This document shows positions 16,190 through 23,653 of a DNA stretch of 64,000 nucleotides, piece after piece. The translations under genes and the position numbers were made by a program. The first letter of the stretch is position 1, and each line of letters begins with the position of its first letter. The notes below the pieces were generated by a model. That model did not search any database and had not been told where the DNA came from. It saw only the letters and a list, made by a program, of their open reading frames with translations. The DNA is from Poriferisodalis sp965214215 (GTDB lineage: Bacteria; Actinomycetota; Acidimicrobiia; Acidimicrobiales; Poriferisodalaceae): the NCBI RefSeq assembly GCF_965214215.1, contig NZ_CBDCBD010000003.1, positions 2,170,001 to 2,234,000 of the forward strand, read 5' to 3'.

Positions 16190-19100
16190 TCAGTCGGAGT
16201 TGCTCACCCGAGACTTCAGGCCCTCGCGCCGCCCGCGGATGAGCCGCCACGTGACCCGTTCGTGCCGGGGCGAGATGCCCATGGCCTGGCGGATGATGCG
16301 CTTGTCGACGGCATCGGGAGACGGCGAGAAGCCGATCTCGGTGGCCATCCGGACCCCGTTGCGTGCAAAGAACGACGAGGCGATGCGCTCGAACTGGGCC
16401 AGCACCTCCATCTCGGGTTCCAGCTCGCCGGTCACCGAGCACAGGTAGGCGAAGTTCTTGATGAACAGCATCAGCTCCTTGGGTATGCGTGCGCCGTTCG
16501 CCAGCAGCCCAGAGATCAGCGCCCGAAATTCCGCGGTGAACTCGTCTTCGGTGAGCTCCAGGGGGTCGAAACCGGGCCGATCCAGACGCAGCTCGGCGAT
16601 GACCTGTTCGGGATCGCTGCCGGGGCCGAATGCGCCGAGGTCGATCATCCCGGAGATCTGCGACTCCAAGTCGCCGGTGAGCAGGCCGACCACGTAGCGC
16701 AGGAATGCCACCCGCTTGGGGCCTTCGAGCCGGCCGGTGATGCCGAAGTCGACCAAGCCGATCACAGGCGGCTGGCCCGGCGGGGTCCCTTCGGTGTCGA
16801 TGAACACATTGCCGGCATGGAAGTCGCCGTGGAACACACCCGTGACGCAGGCGCCGTGCAGCAGCGCATCGTTCATCTGGCGGAAGATCGCTGCCGCCTC
16901 GCCGTCGGCGAGGTCGTCGGGCCGCAGCTCGCTGAGCGGCCTTCCCGCCACGCGGCTCATCACGATCACACGCTCGGTGACACCGTCGAGGACCGGCTCA
17001 GGCACCTGCCAGCGACCGGTCGTGGTGGCACGCAGCGCGCGGTCGACCTCGAAGAGGTTCGCCACCTCCACCCGGAAGTCCAGTTCCTCGGTGATGGTCT
17101 CGGCGAACAGCTCCACGAGCGCCGGCGGGTTTGCCAGCGCCGTGATCGGTATGCGGCCTACCAGCTTCGGGGCGACCCACGCCAGCACCGCCAGGTCGCG
17201 CTCGACACGTCGGCGAATGCCGGGCCGCTGCACCTTGACCATGACTTGGGTGCCGTCGGGAAGTCGAGCCGCGTGGACTTGGGCGATGGAGGCCGCCGCG
17301 GTTGCTTCAGTGTCGAAATGCGAGAAGCGTCCCTCGAGGGGTCCGAGATCATCCTCGACGACTGCGCGGACTGCCGGCCACGGCTCGGCCGGGACCTGGT
17401 CTCGGCACTGTCGACACTCGGCGACGAGCGCGTCGGGGAATACGCCCTCGCCCGCTGCGATGAGCTGCGCCAGCTTGATGTAGGCAGGGCCGAGCTTGGT
17501 GGCGGCCAGCCGCAGGCGGCGGTAGGTCTGCTCGCGTCGCTCGTCGGGACTGAGCCGGCGGTCCAGCAGCCGGCCGGCGTAGACCGCCCAGCCGATGCGT
17601 GCTGCAGTGGTGACGAGTCGAATCAGCGGGGGGAATCGAGGGCGGGCGATCAGCTCGGGGACGCTGGCGTGGATTGCTCGGCGCAAGGGCGCGATCTCGG
17701 CCAGGTAGCGGTCCCGCTCCGCTGAGGTCCCAAGATCGACAGGTGTGCTGGCAGGCGGCAGTGTCCCCGCAGTCATGCGTTCCGCCAATGGCGGGGTGTT
17801 CAGCCGCAAGTGCATGCGCGAGGGACCCCAGATTCCGAGCGAGAGCGGCTTCCATTGCACGGGTTCGCTCAGCTCGAAGCTCTCGACACGATCGACGAAG
17901 GCACGCAGCGCCTCAGCCAGCTCCGCTCGGGCCAGGAATGCGCCGAGGCAGTGGTGTGCGCCGCTGCCGAATGCGAGGTGCGGATGCTCGCGGGGGACTG
18001 AGGGATCGAACCGGTAGGGATCAAGGCCGGCCCGGTCAAGCTCGGCGTGGGTGTCTTGTGCTGAGGTCGCACTGTGTCGGGGGCACCCCCCGCTGAGGCT
18101 GGCGGCGTGCAGTCCGATCATGACCACCGTGCCCGCCGGGAACAGCAAGTCGTTCACGACCACGTCGGCGGTGGCGACGCGCATCGCGGTGCGCACGGCC
18201 CCGATGTAGCGCAGCGATTCCTCCACATAGGCCGGAATGCGGTCGGGATCGGCCCGCAACGCCGCGTACTGCTCGGGCCGGTCGGCGAGAACTGCCAAGG
18301 TGGCGCCGAGCTGGTTGCGCGTTGTGTCGGTGCCTGCGATCAGCAATGCCTCGACCATGCCGATGAGCTCGTCTTCGCTCAGCCGGTCGCCCTCGTCGGA
18401 AATGCCGATGAGCTCGCTCAGCAGGTCGTCGGCGGGTTCGAGGCGCCGACGCTCGATCAGGTCGACGACGTACGCGCCCAGCTCGGCCTGGGCGACCGCG
18501 ATGTCGCCGAGCCTGCCCACCACGGCCTCGGCGTCGCCGTCGAAGAGTCCGAAGATCGTCTCGGCCCAGCGGCCGAACTGGCCCCAGTCGTCGTCGGTCA
18601 CGCCGAGCAGCCGGCAGATGACCGGCACCGGATACGGATCGCACAGCTCCGAGACGACCTCGCCGCCGCCGGCAGACACCAGCCGGTCAACCAGCGTCGA
18701 CGCATGTGCCGCCATGAACGGACGCAGCCGGTCCGCAGCGGCAGGAGTGAACGCACGACCGAAGAGCCGTCGCAGGCGGCGGTGGTCGTCGCCTTCGACA
18801 GAGAGCACGTTGGGGCGGGCCCGCATCGCCTCCCCGCCGGTCCCAACGGGCGCATCTCCGCTCGCTCGTGCCATCAGGGCGCTGAAGTTCACCGATGTGC
18901 GGCCTGTTCCGTTTGACCCGGCGCTGTGCGACCCGCCGCCAGCCGGCCCAGTGCCGTCGAGCATTGCGACACCTGCGAGCACCGAGATCCACGCAGGATC
19001 GCGCAAGATGGACCGGGCCTCGTCGTAGCCGTGGACGAACAGGCCGAACGGCGTTTGCACGACCCAGTCCCCGGTACGGCCGAGTTCCCGGCTCATTGCC

Positions 19101-19255
19101 ACGAGATCGGCGAATTCCCCGATGGCGAAGTCGGCAAATGGCACCGCCCCTGCGTCGTCGACCGTACGCGTCGGTTCCGTTGCGGCCGCAGTGCTGCTCA
19201 CGGCCCCCATCTCATCACGCCCGGCGGCAAATGCCACCGCGCATCGCGTCGGCAT
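16190..19255 (-). CDS. Cytochrome P450 fused to a UbiB/ABC1-family atypical kinase
   Basis: A single uninterrupted frame of 1021 residues; ATG 19210 is an alternative start. The N-terminal half is a bacterial P450: I-helix AGTDTT at about 307-312, K-helix ExxR in EESLR at about 345-349, and heme loop FGSGAHHCLG at about 429-438 with Cys436. The region just before the heme loop, where a short ASANRD-type turn is usual, is expanded by about 15 residues. From about 545 to 990 it is a UbiB/ABC1/AarF protein: KLAQ near 594-597 in place of KxGQ, the Ala-rich loop AAASIAQVHAA near 653, Lys in VMVKV near 674, HGDFHAGN near 809 and DFG near 836. P450s oxidise hydrophobic small molecules; UbiB proteins act as ATPases in isoprenoid-quinone or lipid handling. 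The join suggests linked delivery and oxidation of a lipid. Confidence 0.9.
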   Translation of the reverse strand: MPTRCAVAFAAGRDEMGAVSSTAAATEPTRTVDDAGAVPFADFAIGEFADLVAMSRELGRTGDWVVQTPFGLFVHGYDEARSILRDPAWISVLAGVAMLDGTGPAGGGSHSAGSNGTGRTSVNFSALMARASGDAPVGTGGEAMRARPNVLSVEGDDHRRLRRLFGRAFTPAAADRLRPFMAAHASTLVDRLVSAGGGEVVSELCDPYPVPVICRLLGVTDDDWGQFGRWAETIFGLFDGDAEAVVGRLGDIAVAQAELGAYVVDLIERRRLEPADDLLSELIGISDEGDRLSEDELIGMVEALLIAGTDTTRNQLGATLAVLADRPEQYAALRADPDRIPAYVEESLRYIGAVRTAMRVATADVVVNDLLFPAGTVVMIGLHAASLSGGCPRHSATSAQDTHAELDRAGLDPYRFDPSVPREHPHLAFGSGAHHCLGAFLARAELAEALRAFVDRVESFELSEPVQWKPLSLGIWGPSRMHLRLNTPPLAERMTAGTLPPASTPVDLGTSAERDRYLAEIAPLRRAIHASVPELIARPRFPPLIRLVTTAARIGWAVYAGRLLDRRLSPDERREQTYRRLRLAATKLGPAYIKLAQLIAAGEGVFPDALVAECRQCRDQVPAEPWPAVRAVVEDDLGPLEGRFSHFDTEATAAASIAQVHAARLPDGTQVMVKVQRPGIRRRVERDLAVLAWVAPKLVGRIPITALANPPALVELFAETITEELDFRVEVANLFEVDRALRATTTGRWQVPEPVLDGVTERVIVMSRVAGRPLSELRPDDLADGEAAAIFRQMNDALLHGACVTGVFHGDFHAGNVFIDTEGTPPGQPPVIGLVDFGITGRLEGPKRVAFLRYVVGLLTGDLESQISGMIDLGAFGPGSDPEQVIAELRLDRPGFDPLELTEDEFTAEFRALISGLLANGARIPKELMLFIKNFAYLCSVTGELEPEMEVLAQFERIASSFFARNGVRMATEIGFSPSPDAVDKRIIRQAMGISPRHERVTWRLIRGRREGLKSRVSNSD

Positions 19256-19271
19256 CGGTCACGCGCTCCGA

Positions 19272-19277
19272 CAGACT
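19272..19277 (+). promoter_or_regulatory. Likely -10 box of the DUF192 gene, leaderless
   Basis: CAGACT ends six bases before the GTG at 19284. The same CAGACT-N6-GTG arrangement precedes tyrS at 40278. Confidence 0.4.
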
Positions 19278-19283
19278 GACGCC

Positions 19284-20069
19284 GTGCAGCAATTCCGCCG
19301 GCTGACAGTGCTGATCGCCGTTGCGGCGGTTCTGGGGAGCTGCGCGGTACACGAGTCGACACGCGGTGGTGGTCTCGTGCCGCCGACCGGCCCCGCGGTC
19401 ACCGCTGCGGCCCCGGCGCCCACCGTCGTGACGGTCACCACCGGCGCACCCATCGCAGCCGCTCTGTCAGGCACCTTCCTGCCCCCCCAGACCGCCAGCG
19501 CCGCGGGTTCACCACAGCCCGCCATCACGAAGACCACGGCGGATGGGAATGACGCCGTGCTGCCGCCCCCGACGGTCGCGTCGGATGTGCTGGGCCCAGC
19601 CACGACCGACGGGGATTCGCCTGCCCACGTCCGGGACGTTCTGGCGACCGCAGAGCCACCGGCGGGCTTCGGCGAAGGAGTGCTGGGTGTGAGCGGTCCC
19701 ACCGGCATGCAGGTGTGGCCAGTCATCATCGCTGACACCTCCCAAGCACGGCGGCGTGGCCTCATGGGCGTGACCGATTTTGCGGCGATGGGCGGCTACG
19801 CCGCAATGGTGTTCATCTTCGAAGGGGACACCTCGGGCGCATTCTGGATGCGCGATACGCCGCTGCCGCTGCGGATCACCTTCGTCGCCGCGGACGGTTC
19901 CGTGGTCTCCGGGACAGACATGGCGCCGTGCCTTGCGCCGACGCCGTCGAATGAATGCGAGCGCTACCTCCCAGCCGGCCCCTACCGCTACGCGATCGAG
20001 CATCCCATCGGCGCGGCCTTCGACATCGGCCTCGCCGATGCCGATTTCGTCGAAGTGACCGTCGAGTAG
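19284..20069 (+). CDS. DUF192-domain lipoprotein
   Basis: 261 residues from GTG 19284, divergent from the P450-kinase gene with only 28 nt between them. The N-terminus QQFRRLTVLIAVAAVLGSCA is a lipoprotein signal with lipobox LGSC, so the protein is likely attached outside the membrane. A Pro/Ala/Thr-rich linker of about 90 residues follows. The C-terminal ~125 residues are a DUF192 domain: it contains QARRRGLMGV, MVFIFEGDTSGAFWMRDTPL, the aspartate strand SVVSGTDMAPC, and the ending AFDIGLADADFVEV. The family is a small beta fold often found as a secreted protein, of unproven role. It is well preserved here. Function unknown beyond an extracytoplasmic location. Confidence 0.85.
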   Translation: MQQFRRLTVLIAVAAVLGSCAVHESTRGGGLVPPTGPAVTAAAPAPTVVTVTTGAPIAAALSGTFLPPQTASAAGSPQPAITKTTADGNDAVLPPPTVASDVLGPATTDGDSPAHVRDVLATAEPPAGFGEGVLGVSGPTGMQVWPVIIADTSQARRRGLMGVTDFAAMGGYAAMVFIFEGDTSGAFWMRDTPLPLRITFVAADGSVVSGTDMAPCLAPTPSNECERYLPAGPYRYAIEHPIGAAFDIGLADADFVEVTVE

Positions 20070-20210
20070 TGCCCGGGCATGCGATGAACGCACATGCGAT
20101 TGCAGCCAACGCGCACGAATCCGGATCGCTCCAGCGCCAACTACGCTGCGATGCCGCGGCCGCCTGCGGTGTCGCTGCGCTGCCGACATGACGGGAGTTG
20201 GATCGGGACC

Positions 20211-20867
20211 ATGCTGAGATTCGCCGAGGAAATTCTGCTCCTGCTGCTGCGAGACGACGACGGCAAGCTGATTCATGTGCCCGAGCGCACGCTCGACCGG
20301 GTGATTGCCGGCTCGGTGCTCATGGACCTGGCGATGGAGAACCGGATCGACACCGATCTGGAGAAGCTCGTGCTGATCGACGCGACGCCGATCGGCGACG
20401 GCCTGCTGGATCCCACGCTGGCCCAGATCGCTGCCCAGCAGTCCGAGAGCGACGCCCGCCACTGGGTGGAGTTCGTGGCGTCACGAGCCGAGGGCATCCG
20501 CGAGGAAGCCTTCGCCCGGCTGGTCGACCAAGGCATTCTCGAGCGCAAGGACGATCGTCACCTGTGGGTGTTCCGATCGCGCCGCTACCCGATGGTCGAC
20601 GGAAAGGCCGAGCGCGAAGTGAAGCTGCGCATCATGGGCGTGCTGTTCAGCGACGAGATCCCCAGTCCGCGTGACATCGTGATCATCGCGCTCGCCGATG
20701 CGTGCGGGATCTTCGGTGAGCTGCTGTCCAAGGCCGAGCTGGAACAAGCGACGCCCCGCATCGAGCAAGTGCGCAAGCTGGACCTGATCGGTCAGGCCAT
20801 GACACAGGCCATCCGCGACATCGAGATGTGGCTGGCCAGCTCCACAGTCAGCCGCTTCATGCTCTAG
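20211..20867 (+). CDS. GPP34-family phosphoprotein
   Basis: 218 residues from ATG 20211, with GGGAG twelve bases upstream; the frame continues farther 5' but without family similarity. The start MLRFAEEILLLLLRDDDGKL and the following helical repeats match the bacterial relatives of eukaryotic Golgi phosphoprotein 3. A segment such as GILERKDDRHLWVFRSRRYP and the ending RDIEMWLASSTVSRFML also fit. In eukaryotes GPP34 proteins bind phosphatidylinositol 4-phosphate on membranes; bacterial members are common in actinobacteria but not assigned a role. No membrane helix is present, so the protein is probably cytoplasmic and peripherally membrane-bound. It stands alone as a short transcription unit between DUF192 and MerB-like genes. 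Confidence 0.88.
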   Translation: MLRFAEEILLLLLRDDDGKLIHVPERTLDRVIAGSVLMDLAMENRIDTDLEKLVLIDATPIGDGLLDPTLAQIAAQQSESDARHWVEFVASRAEGIREEAFARLVDQGILERKDDRHLWVFRSRRYPMVDGKAEREVKLRIMGVLFSDEIPSPRDIVIIALADACGIFGELLSKAELEQATPRIEQVRKLDLIGQAMTQAIRDIEMWLASSTVSRFML

Positions 20868-20992
20868 CAGCGCGGTCGGAAGGTCGCATTTCCCGCATCT
20901 TCCCGTTGCAAGACCGCTCGGGCACGCCGAGCAGCTCACGCAGCTCCGACGCTGTGGTGTTCTCGCCGCCCCCGCTTCTGACGGTGAAGTCC

Positions 20993-20998
20993 TACAGT
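20993..20998 (+). promoter_or_regulatory. Likely -10 box of the MerB-like gene, leaderless
   Basis: TACAGT ends seven bases before ATG 21006; no Shine-Dalgarno sequence fits in the gap. Confidence 0.5.
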
Positions 20999-21005
20999 CG
21001 CGCCC

Positions 21006-21497
21006 ATGGCAGGAGCACTGACTGACCCGAAGCAGATTCCGCTAGAGGAACTCGACGCTGCCTATGCAGCGATCATGGGCGAGATCGTCTCCACCGGCGT
21101 CGCGCCCCACTATGCCGAGCTGGCCCGCACGCTGGGCGTCGAGCCTGGGCGCGCCAAGGCCGTCATTGCGCGGATCATCGATCTCACGCCGGCGTGGCTG
21201 CATCCGGGCACCGACTACATCGCGTCGTTCCCGCCGTTCAACAACCAGCCCACCCAATACCGGGTGAGCGTCGACGGCGAGCAGCGCTGGTTCGCCCAAT
21301 GCGGCTTCGAGGCCTTGGCGTGCCGCTGGCTGTTCCCGGGCCGGACCGTCACGGTGGATGCGCCGTGTCTGCTGGGGGGCGATCCGCTGCGGATCGTGAT
21401 GCGTGACGAGGAGATCACGTCGATCGACCCGCCGACCATGGTCGGCTACACCCGCAGCATGGTCGGCGGCGACGCCGCAAGCCGGCCGTTCCGCTGA
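21006..21497 (+). CDS. MerB-like (alkylmercury lyase family) protein
   Basis: 163 residues. An N-terminal helical, winged-helix-like part (residues 10-62) is followed by a domain with RWFAQCGFEALACRWLFPGR. This matches the region around Cys96 and Asp99 of organomercurial lyase, where MerB reads W-C-A-x-D. Here the pair is Cys99 and Glu102. A further Cys (121, in DAPC) is near the usual strand. The protein ends before the position of MerB's second catalytic Cys (159), so C-Hg bond cleavage is unlikely in the standard way. No mer operon genes are nearby. The next gene starts seven bases after this stop, and the two look co-expressed. Homology is fairly clear; actual reaction unknown. Confidence 0.65.
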   Translation: MAGALTDPKQIPLEELDAAYAAIMGEIVSTGVAPHYAELARTLGVEPGRAKAVIARIIDLTPAWLHPGTDYIASFPPFNNQPTQYRVSVDGEQRWFAQCGFEALACRWLFPGRTVTVDAPCLLGGDPLRIVMRDEEITSIDPPTMVGYTRSMVGGDAASRPFR

Positions 21498-21503
21498 GCG
21501 GGC

Positions 21504-22151
21504 ATGAATCTCTTCCGGTCGGAAGAGCACGCCCGCAACTGGGAGGAATACGACCCCCGCATGGCCCACCTGCTGCGGCCCGTGGAATGGTGGGCGGAGA
21601 CGTTCGCATCGCCGATGTTCCGGGCGCGTGCGCGCAGCGACTTCATTTCCTGGGTGAGCGGGCCCGAGGGCGCCGCGGCGTTCGACGAGCTGCGGGAACG
21701 GATGTCGCCGCCTCGACCCGACGTGCGCGCTACGACAGCGGCGGCGGCGGGGCTCAGCAAGGTCGACATCGGCGCGGTGGACGGGGCATCGCCCGACGAC
21801 CGCAGCGTCGAACACAGCCTGATGCGCGCCTGGCCTGCAGCGGTGCCGACCGAGACTGCCCGTCACTGGCGCAACACCGCCAGAGCGATGATCGTGGCCG
21901 TACCCGCCGACGCGCTGCCGGGTGCTGACCCTCAGTTGTGGACTGACACTCGACGGTCGGCGGTACGCGACGTTCAGGCAGCCACCGGCTGGCTTGCGCG
22001 AGCCGACGTGGGTGCCGGCGACGTGCGGCTCACCCACCGCTTGGCGCAGATGGGCTGGGGGGGCGAGGTGGCCGATCAGCCCGGCTGGACGGCCATGGAG
22101 CAATCTGCGCGGGCCATCCTCAAGTGCCAATCGCTGGCCGAGCTCAACTAG
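21504..22151 (+). CDS. Uncharacterised protein co-transcribed with the MerB-like gene
   Basis: 215 residues beginning MNLFRSEEHARNWEEYDPRM, six bases after the previous stop. The N-terminal stretch, with LLRPVEWWAETFASPMFRAR, resembles small proteins that accompany or extend MerB-like domains in other bacteria, as far as memory allows. The rest is Ala/Arg-rich and likely helical, without membrane segments or known motifs. The C-terminus overlaps the convergent amidohydrolase gene by eight bases. It probably works with the MerB-like protein; what they act on is not known. Confidence 0.6.
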   Translation: MNLFRSEEHARNWEEYDPRMAHLLRPVEWWAETFASPMFRARARSDFISWVSGPEGAAAFDELRERMSPPRPDVRATTAAAAGLSKVDIGAVDGASPDDRSVEHSLMRAWPAAVPTETARHWRNTARAMIVAVPADALPGADPQLWTDTRRSAVRDVQAATGWLARADVGAGDVRLTHRLAQMGWGGEVADQPGWTAMEQSARAILKCQSLAELN

Positions 22152-23592
22152 CCAGCGCGAGCACCGCGTTCAGCGTGGCCTGGGCGCCTGCCGTGGCGTG
22201 CTCGGGCAGGATCGACTCGGCTTCGTTGTGCGACAGGCCGTCGGCGCAGGGGATGAACAGCATCCCGGTGGGCGCAACCATCGACACATAGCAAGCATCG
22301 TGACCGGCACCCGAGGTGATGTCGACCGGCTCGAAACCTGCCGCGACGGCGCCTTGACGCACGGCATCCACGACGGCGGGGTCGAACACGATCGGCGGCG
22401 AATACCAGATGGGTGTGATCTGGGGGCGGGGGAGTGACCGCCAACTGTGTTGCCTGACGCCGCTCGTTGCGGCGCTGTGCTGCCCGACGCCGCTCGATGC
22501 GGCGCTGTGCTGCCCGACGCCGCTCGTTGCGGTGCTGTGTTGCCCGACTCCGCTCGATGCGGCGCTGTGCTGCGGGCCGAACGCCGGGCCGTCGGCGAAA
22601 GCCAGCAATTCGTCGTGCATGGCTTCCAACTCGGCGGCGTCAGGATGACGCAGATCCACCGTCAGCGAAACCGAGCCTGCCACGGTGTTGCGCGAACCGG
22701 TGCCGACCGACAGGGTGCCCACTGTGGCGCGCCCCTCTGGTGCCCGGCGCGCCGCGATCTCGTCGGCTTCGCACACCAGCCGGGCGGCGGCGACCATGGC
22801 ATCGGCGCGATGCCCCATCGGGGTGCTGCCAGCGTGCGCCGATTGCCCCTCGATCGTCACGTCGTACCAGCGGATGCCCTGCACCCCCGTCACAGCGCCG
22901 AGCGTGACCTCGGCCGCCTCCAGGATCGGGCCCTGCTCGATGTGCGGTTCGATGTAGTGCCCGATCGGTCGGCGGCCGGCGCTGTCAGGCTCGCCGCATG
23001 GCTCGGTGCTGGCTGGCTCGCCGCATGGCTCGGTGCCCGCGTAGCCGATTCGAGCCAGCTCACCGCCGAGCGTGGTGCCGTCGACTCCGGGCGCTGCCAG
23101 TCCATCGTCGAGGCTGAACGCCCCCGCATAGACGCCGGAGCCGATCATGGCCGGAGGGAATCGTGCCCCTTCCTCATTCGTCCACGACACCACTTCGACC
23201 GGGGCAGCGGTGATGACTTCGTTGTCGTGGAGCACGCGCAGCACCTCGAGGCCCACCATCACGCCGTAGGCACCGTCGTAGCGGCCACCAGTGGGCTGGC
23301 TGTCGAGATGGCTGCCGATCACCACTGGTGCGCGCCTGGGATCGCTGCCCTCACGGCGGGCGAACAAGTTGCCCATCTGATCGATGTGCACCGTGCAGCC
23401 CAGCTCACGCACCCAGGTCACGAATTGGTCACGCCCCGCCCGATCTTCATCGGTGAGCGCCACCCGGGCCACGCCACCTGCTGCGGTTGCCCCGATCTCT
23501 GCCAAGGAATGGAGCGTTTGCCACAGGCGCTCGCCGTTCACCGGATACGGGCTTGCGTTCACAGTGGCCACCTCCGTTTGCGGCACCACCAT
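22144..23592 (-). CDS. M20-family amidohydrolase (allantoate amidohydrolase / N-carbamoyl amino acid hydrolase type)
   Basis: 482 residues. A two-metal hydrolase that cleaves carbamoyl or ureido groups such as allantoate, ureidopropionate or N-carbamoyl amino acids. Metal ligands can be placed: His in VVIGSHLDSQPTGG, Asp in RYDGAYGV, Glu in WTNEEGARFPPAM, His in YIEPHIEQGP and His in TSGAGHDACYVSM. The substrate/dimer segment QGIRWYDVTIEGQSAHAG is well conserved. Two stretches are foreign to the family: about residues 187-203, a doubled EPCGEP motif, and about 339-383, four copies of a 10-residue unit with GQHSAA or GQHSTA. Both come from tandem DNA repeats and lie in loops. Which substrate is used cannot be decided. 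Confidence 0.88.
   Translation of the reverse strand: MVVPQTEVATVNASPYPVNGERLWQTLHSLAEIGATAAGGVARVALTDEDRAGRDQFVTWVRELGCTVHIDQMGNLFARREGSDPRRAPVVIGSHLDSQPTGGRYDGAYGVMVGLEVLRVLHDNEVITAAPVEVVSWTNEEGARFPPAMIGSGVYAGAFSLDDGLAAPGVDGTTLGGELARIGYAGTEPCGEPASTEPCGEPDSAGRRPIGHYIEPHIEQGPILEAAEVTLGAVTGVQGIRWYDVTIEGQSAHAGSTPMGHRADAMVAAARLVCEADEIAARRAPEGRATVGTLSVGTGSRNTVAGSVSLTVDLRHPDAAELEAMHDELLAFADGPAFGPQHSAASSGVGQHSTATSGVGQHSAASSGVGQHSAATSGVRQHSWRSLPRPQITPIWYSPPIVFDPAVVDAVRQGAVAAGFEPVDITSGAGHDACYVSMVAPTGMLFIPCADGLSHNEAESILPEHATAGAQATLNAVLALAS
22453..22572. repeat. Four 30-bp palindromic repeat units inside the amidohydrolase ORF
   Basis: Units at 22453, 22483, 22513 and 22543. The core is GACGCCGCTCGWTGCGGCGC then TGTGCTG, holding the hairpin GCCGC...GCGGC. 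The coding strand is minus and the unit is a multiple of three, so the frame is kept. The same unit occurs four times in gltB at 27967-28086. Confidence 0.93.
22988..23036. repeat. 27-bp unit twice in tandem inside the amidohydrolase ORF
   Basis: GGCTCGCCGCATGGCTCGGT followed by GCTGGCT, repeated at 23015 (second copy incomplete at its end). It encodes a doubled nine-residue motif containing EPCGEP and keeps the frame. Its core, CGCCGCATGGC, resembles those of the other arrays in the window. Confidence 0.85.
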
Positions 23593-23653
23593 TGTGGCGA
23601 CGCCCGAATCCGTCCGCGCTCAGCCGCCGTGTCGCCACGCCGTTGGCCGCTGC

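Noticed and set aside
22453..22572. CRISPR array
   Set aside because: The units are directly contiguous with no spacers and stay within an ORF.
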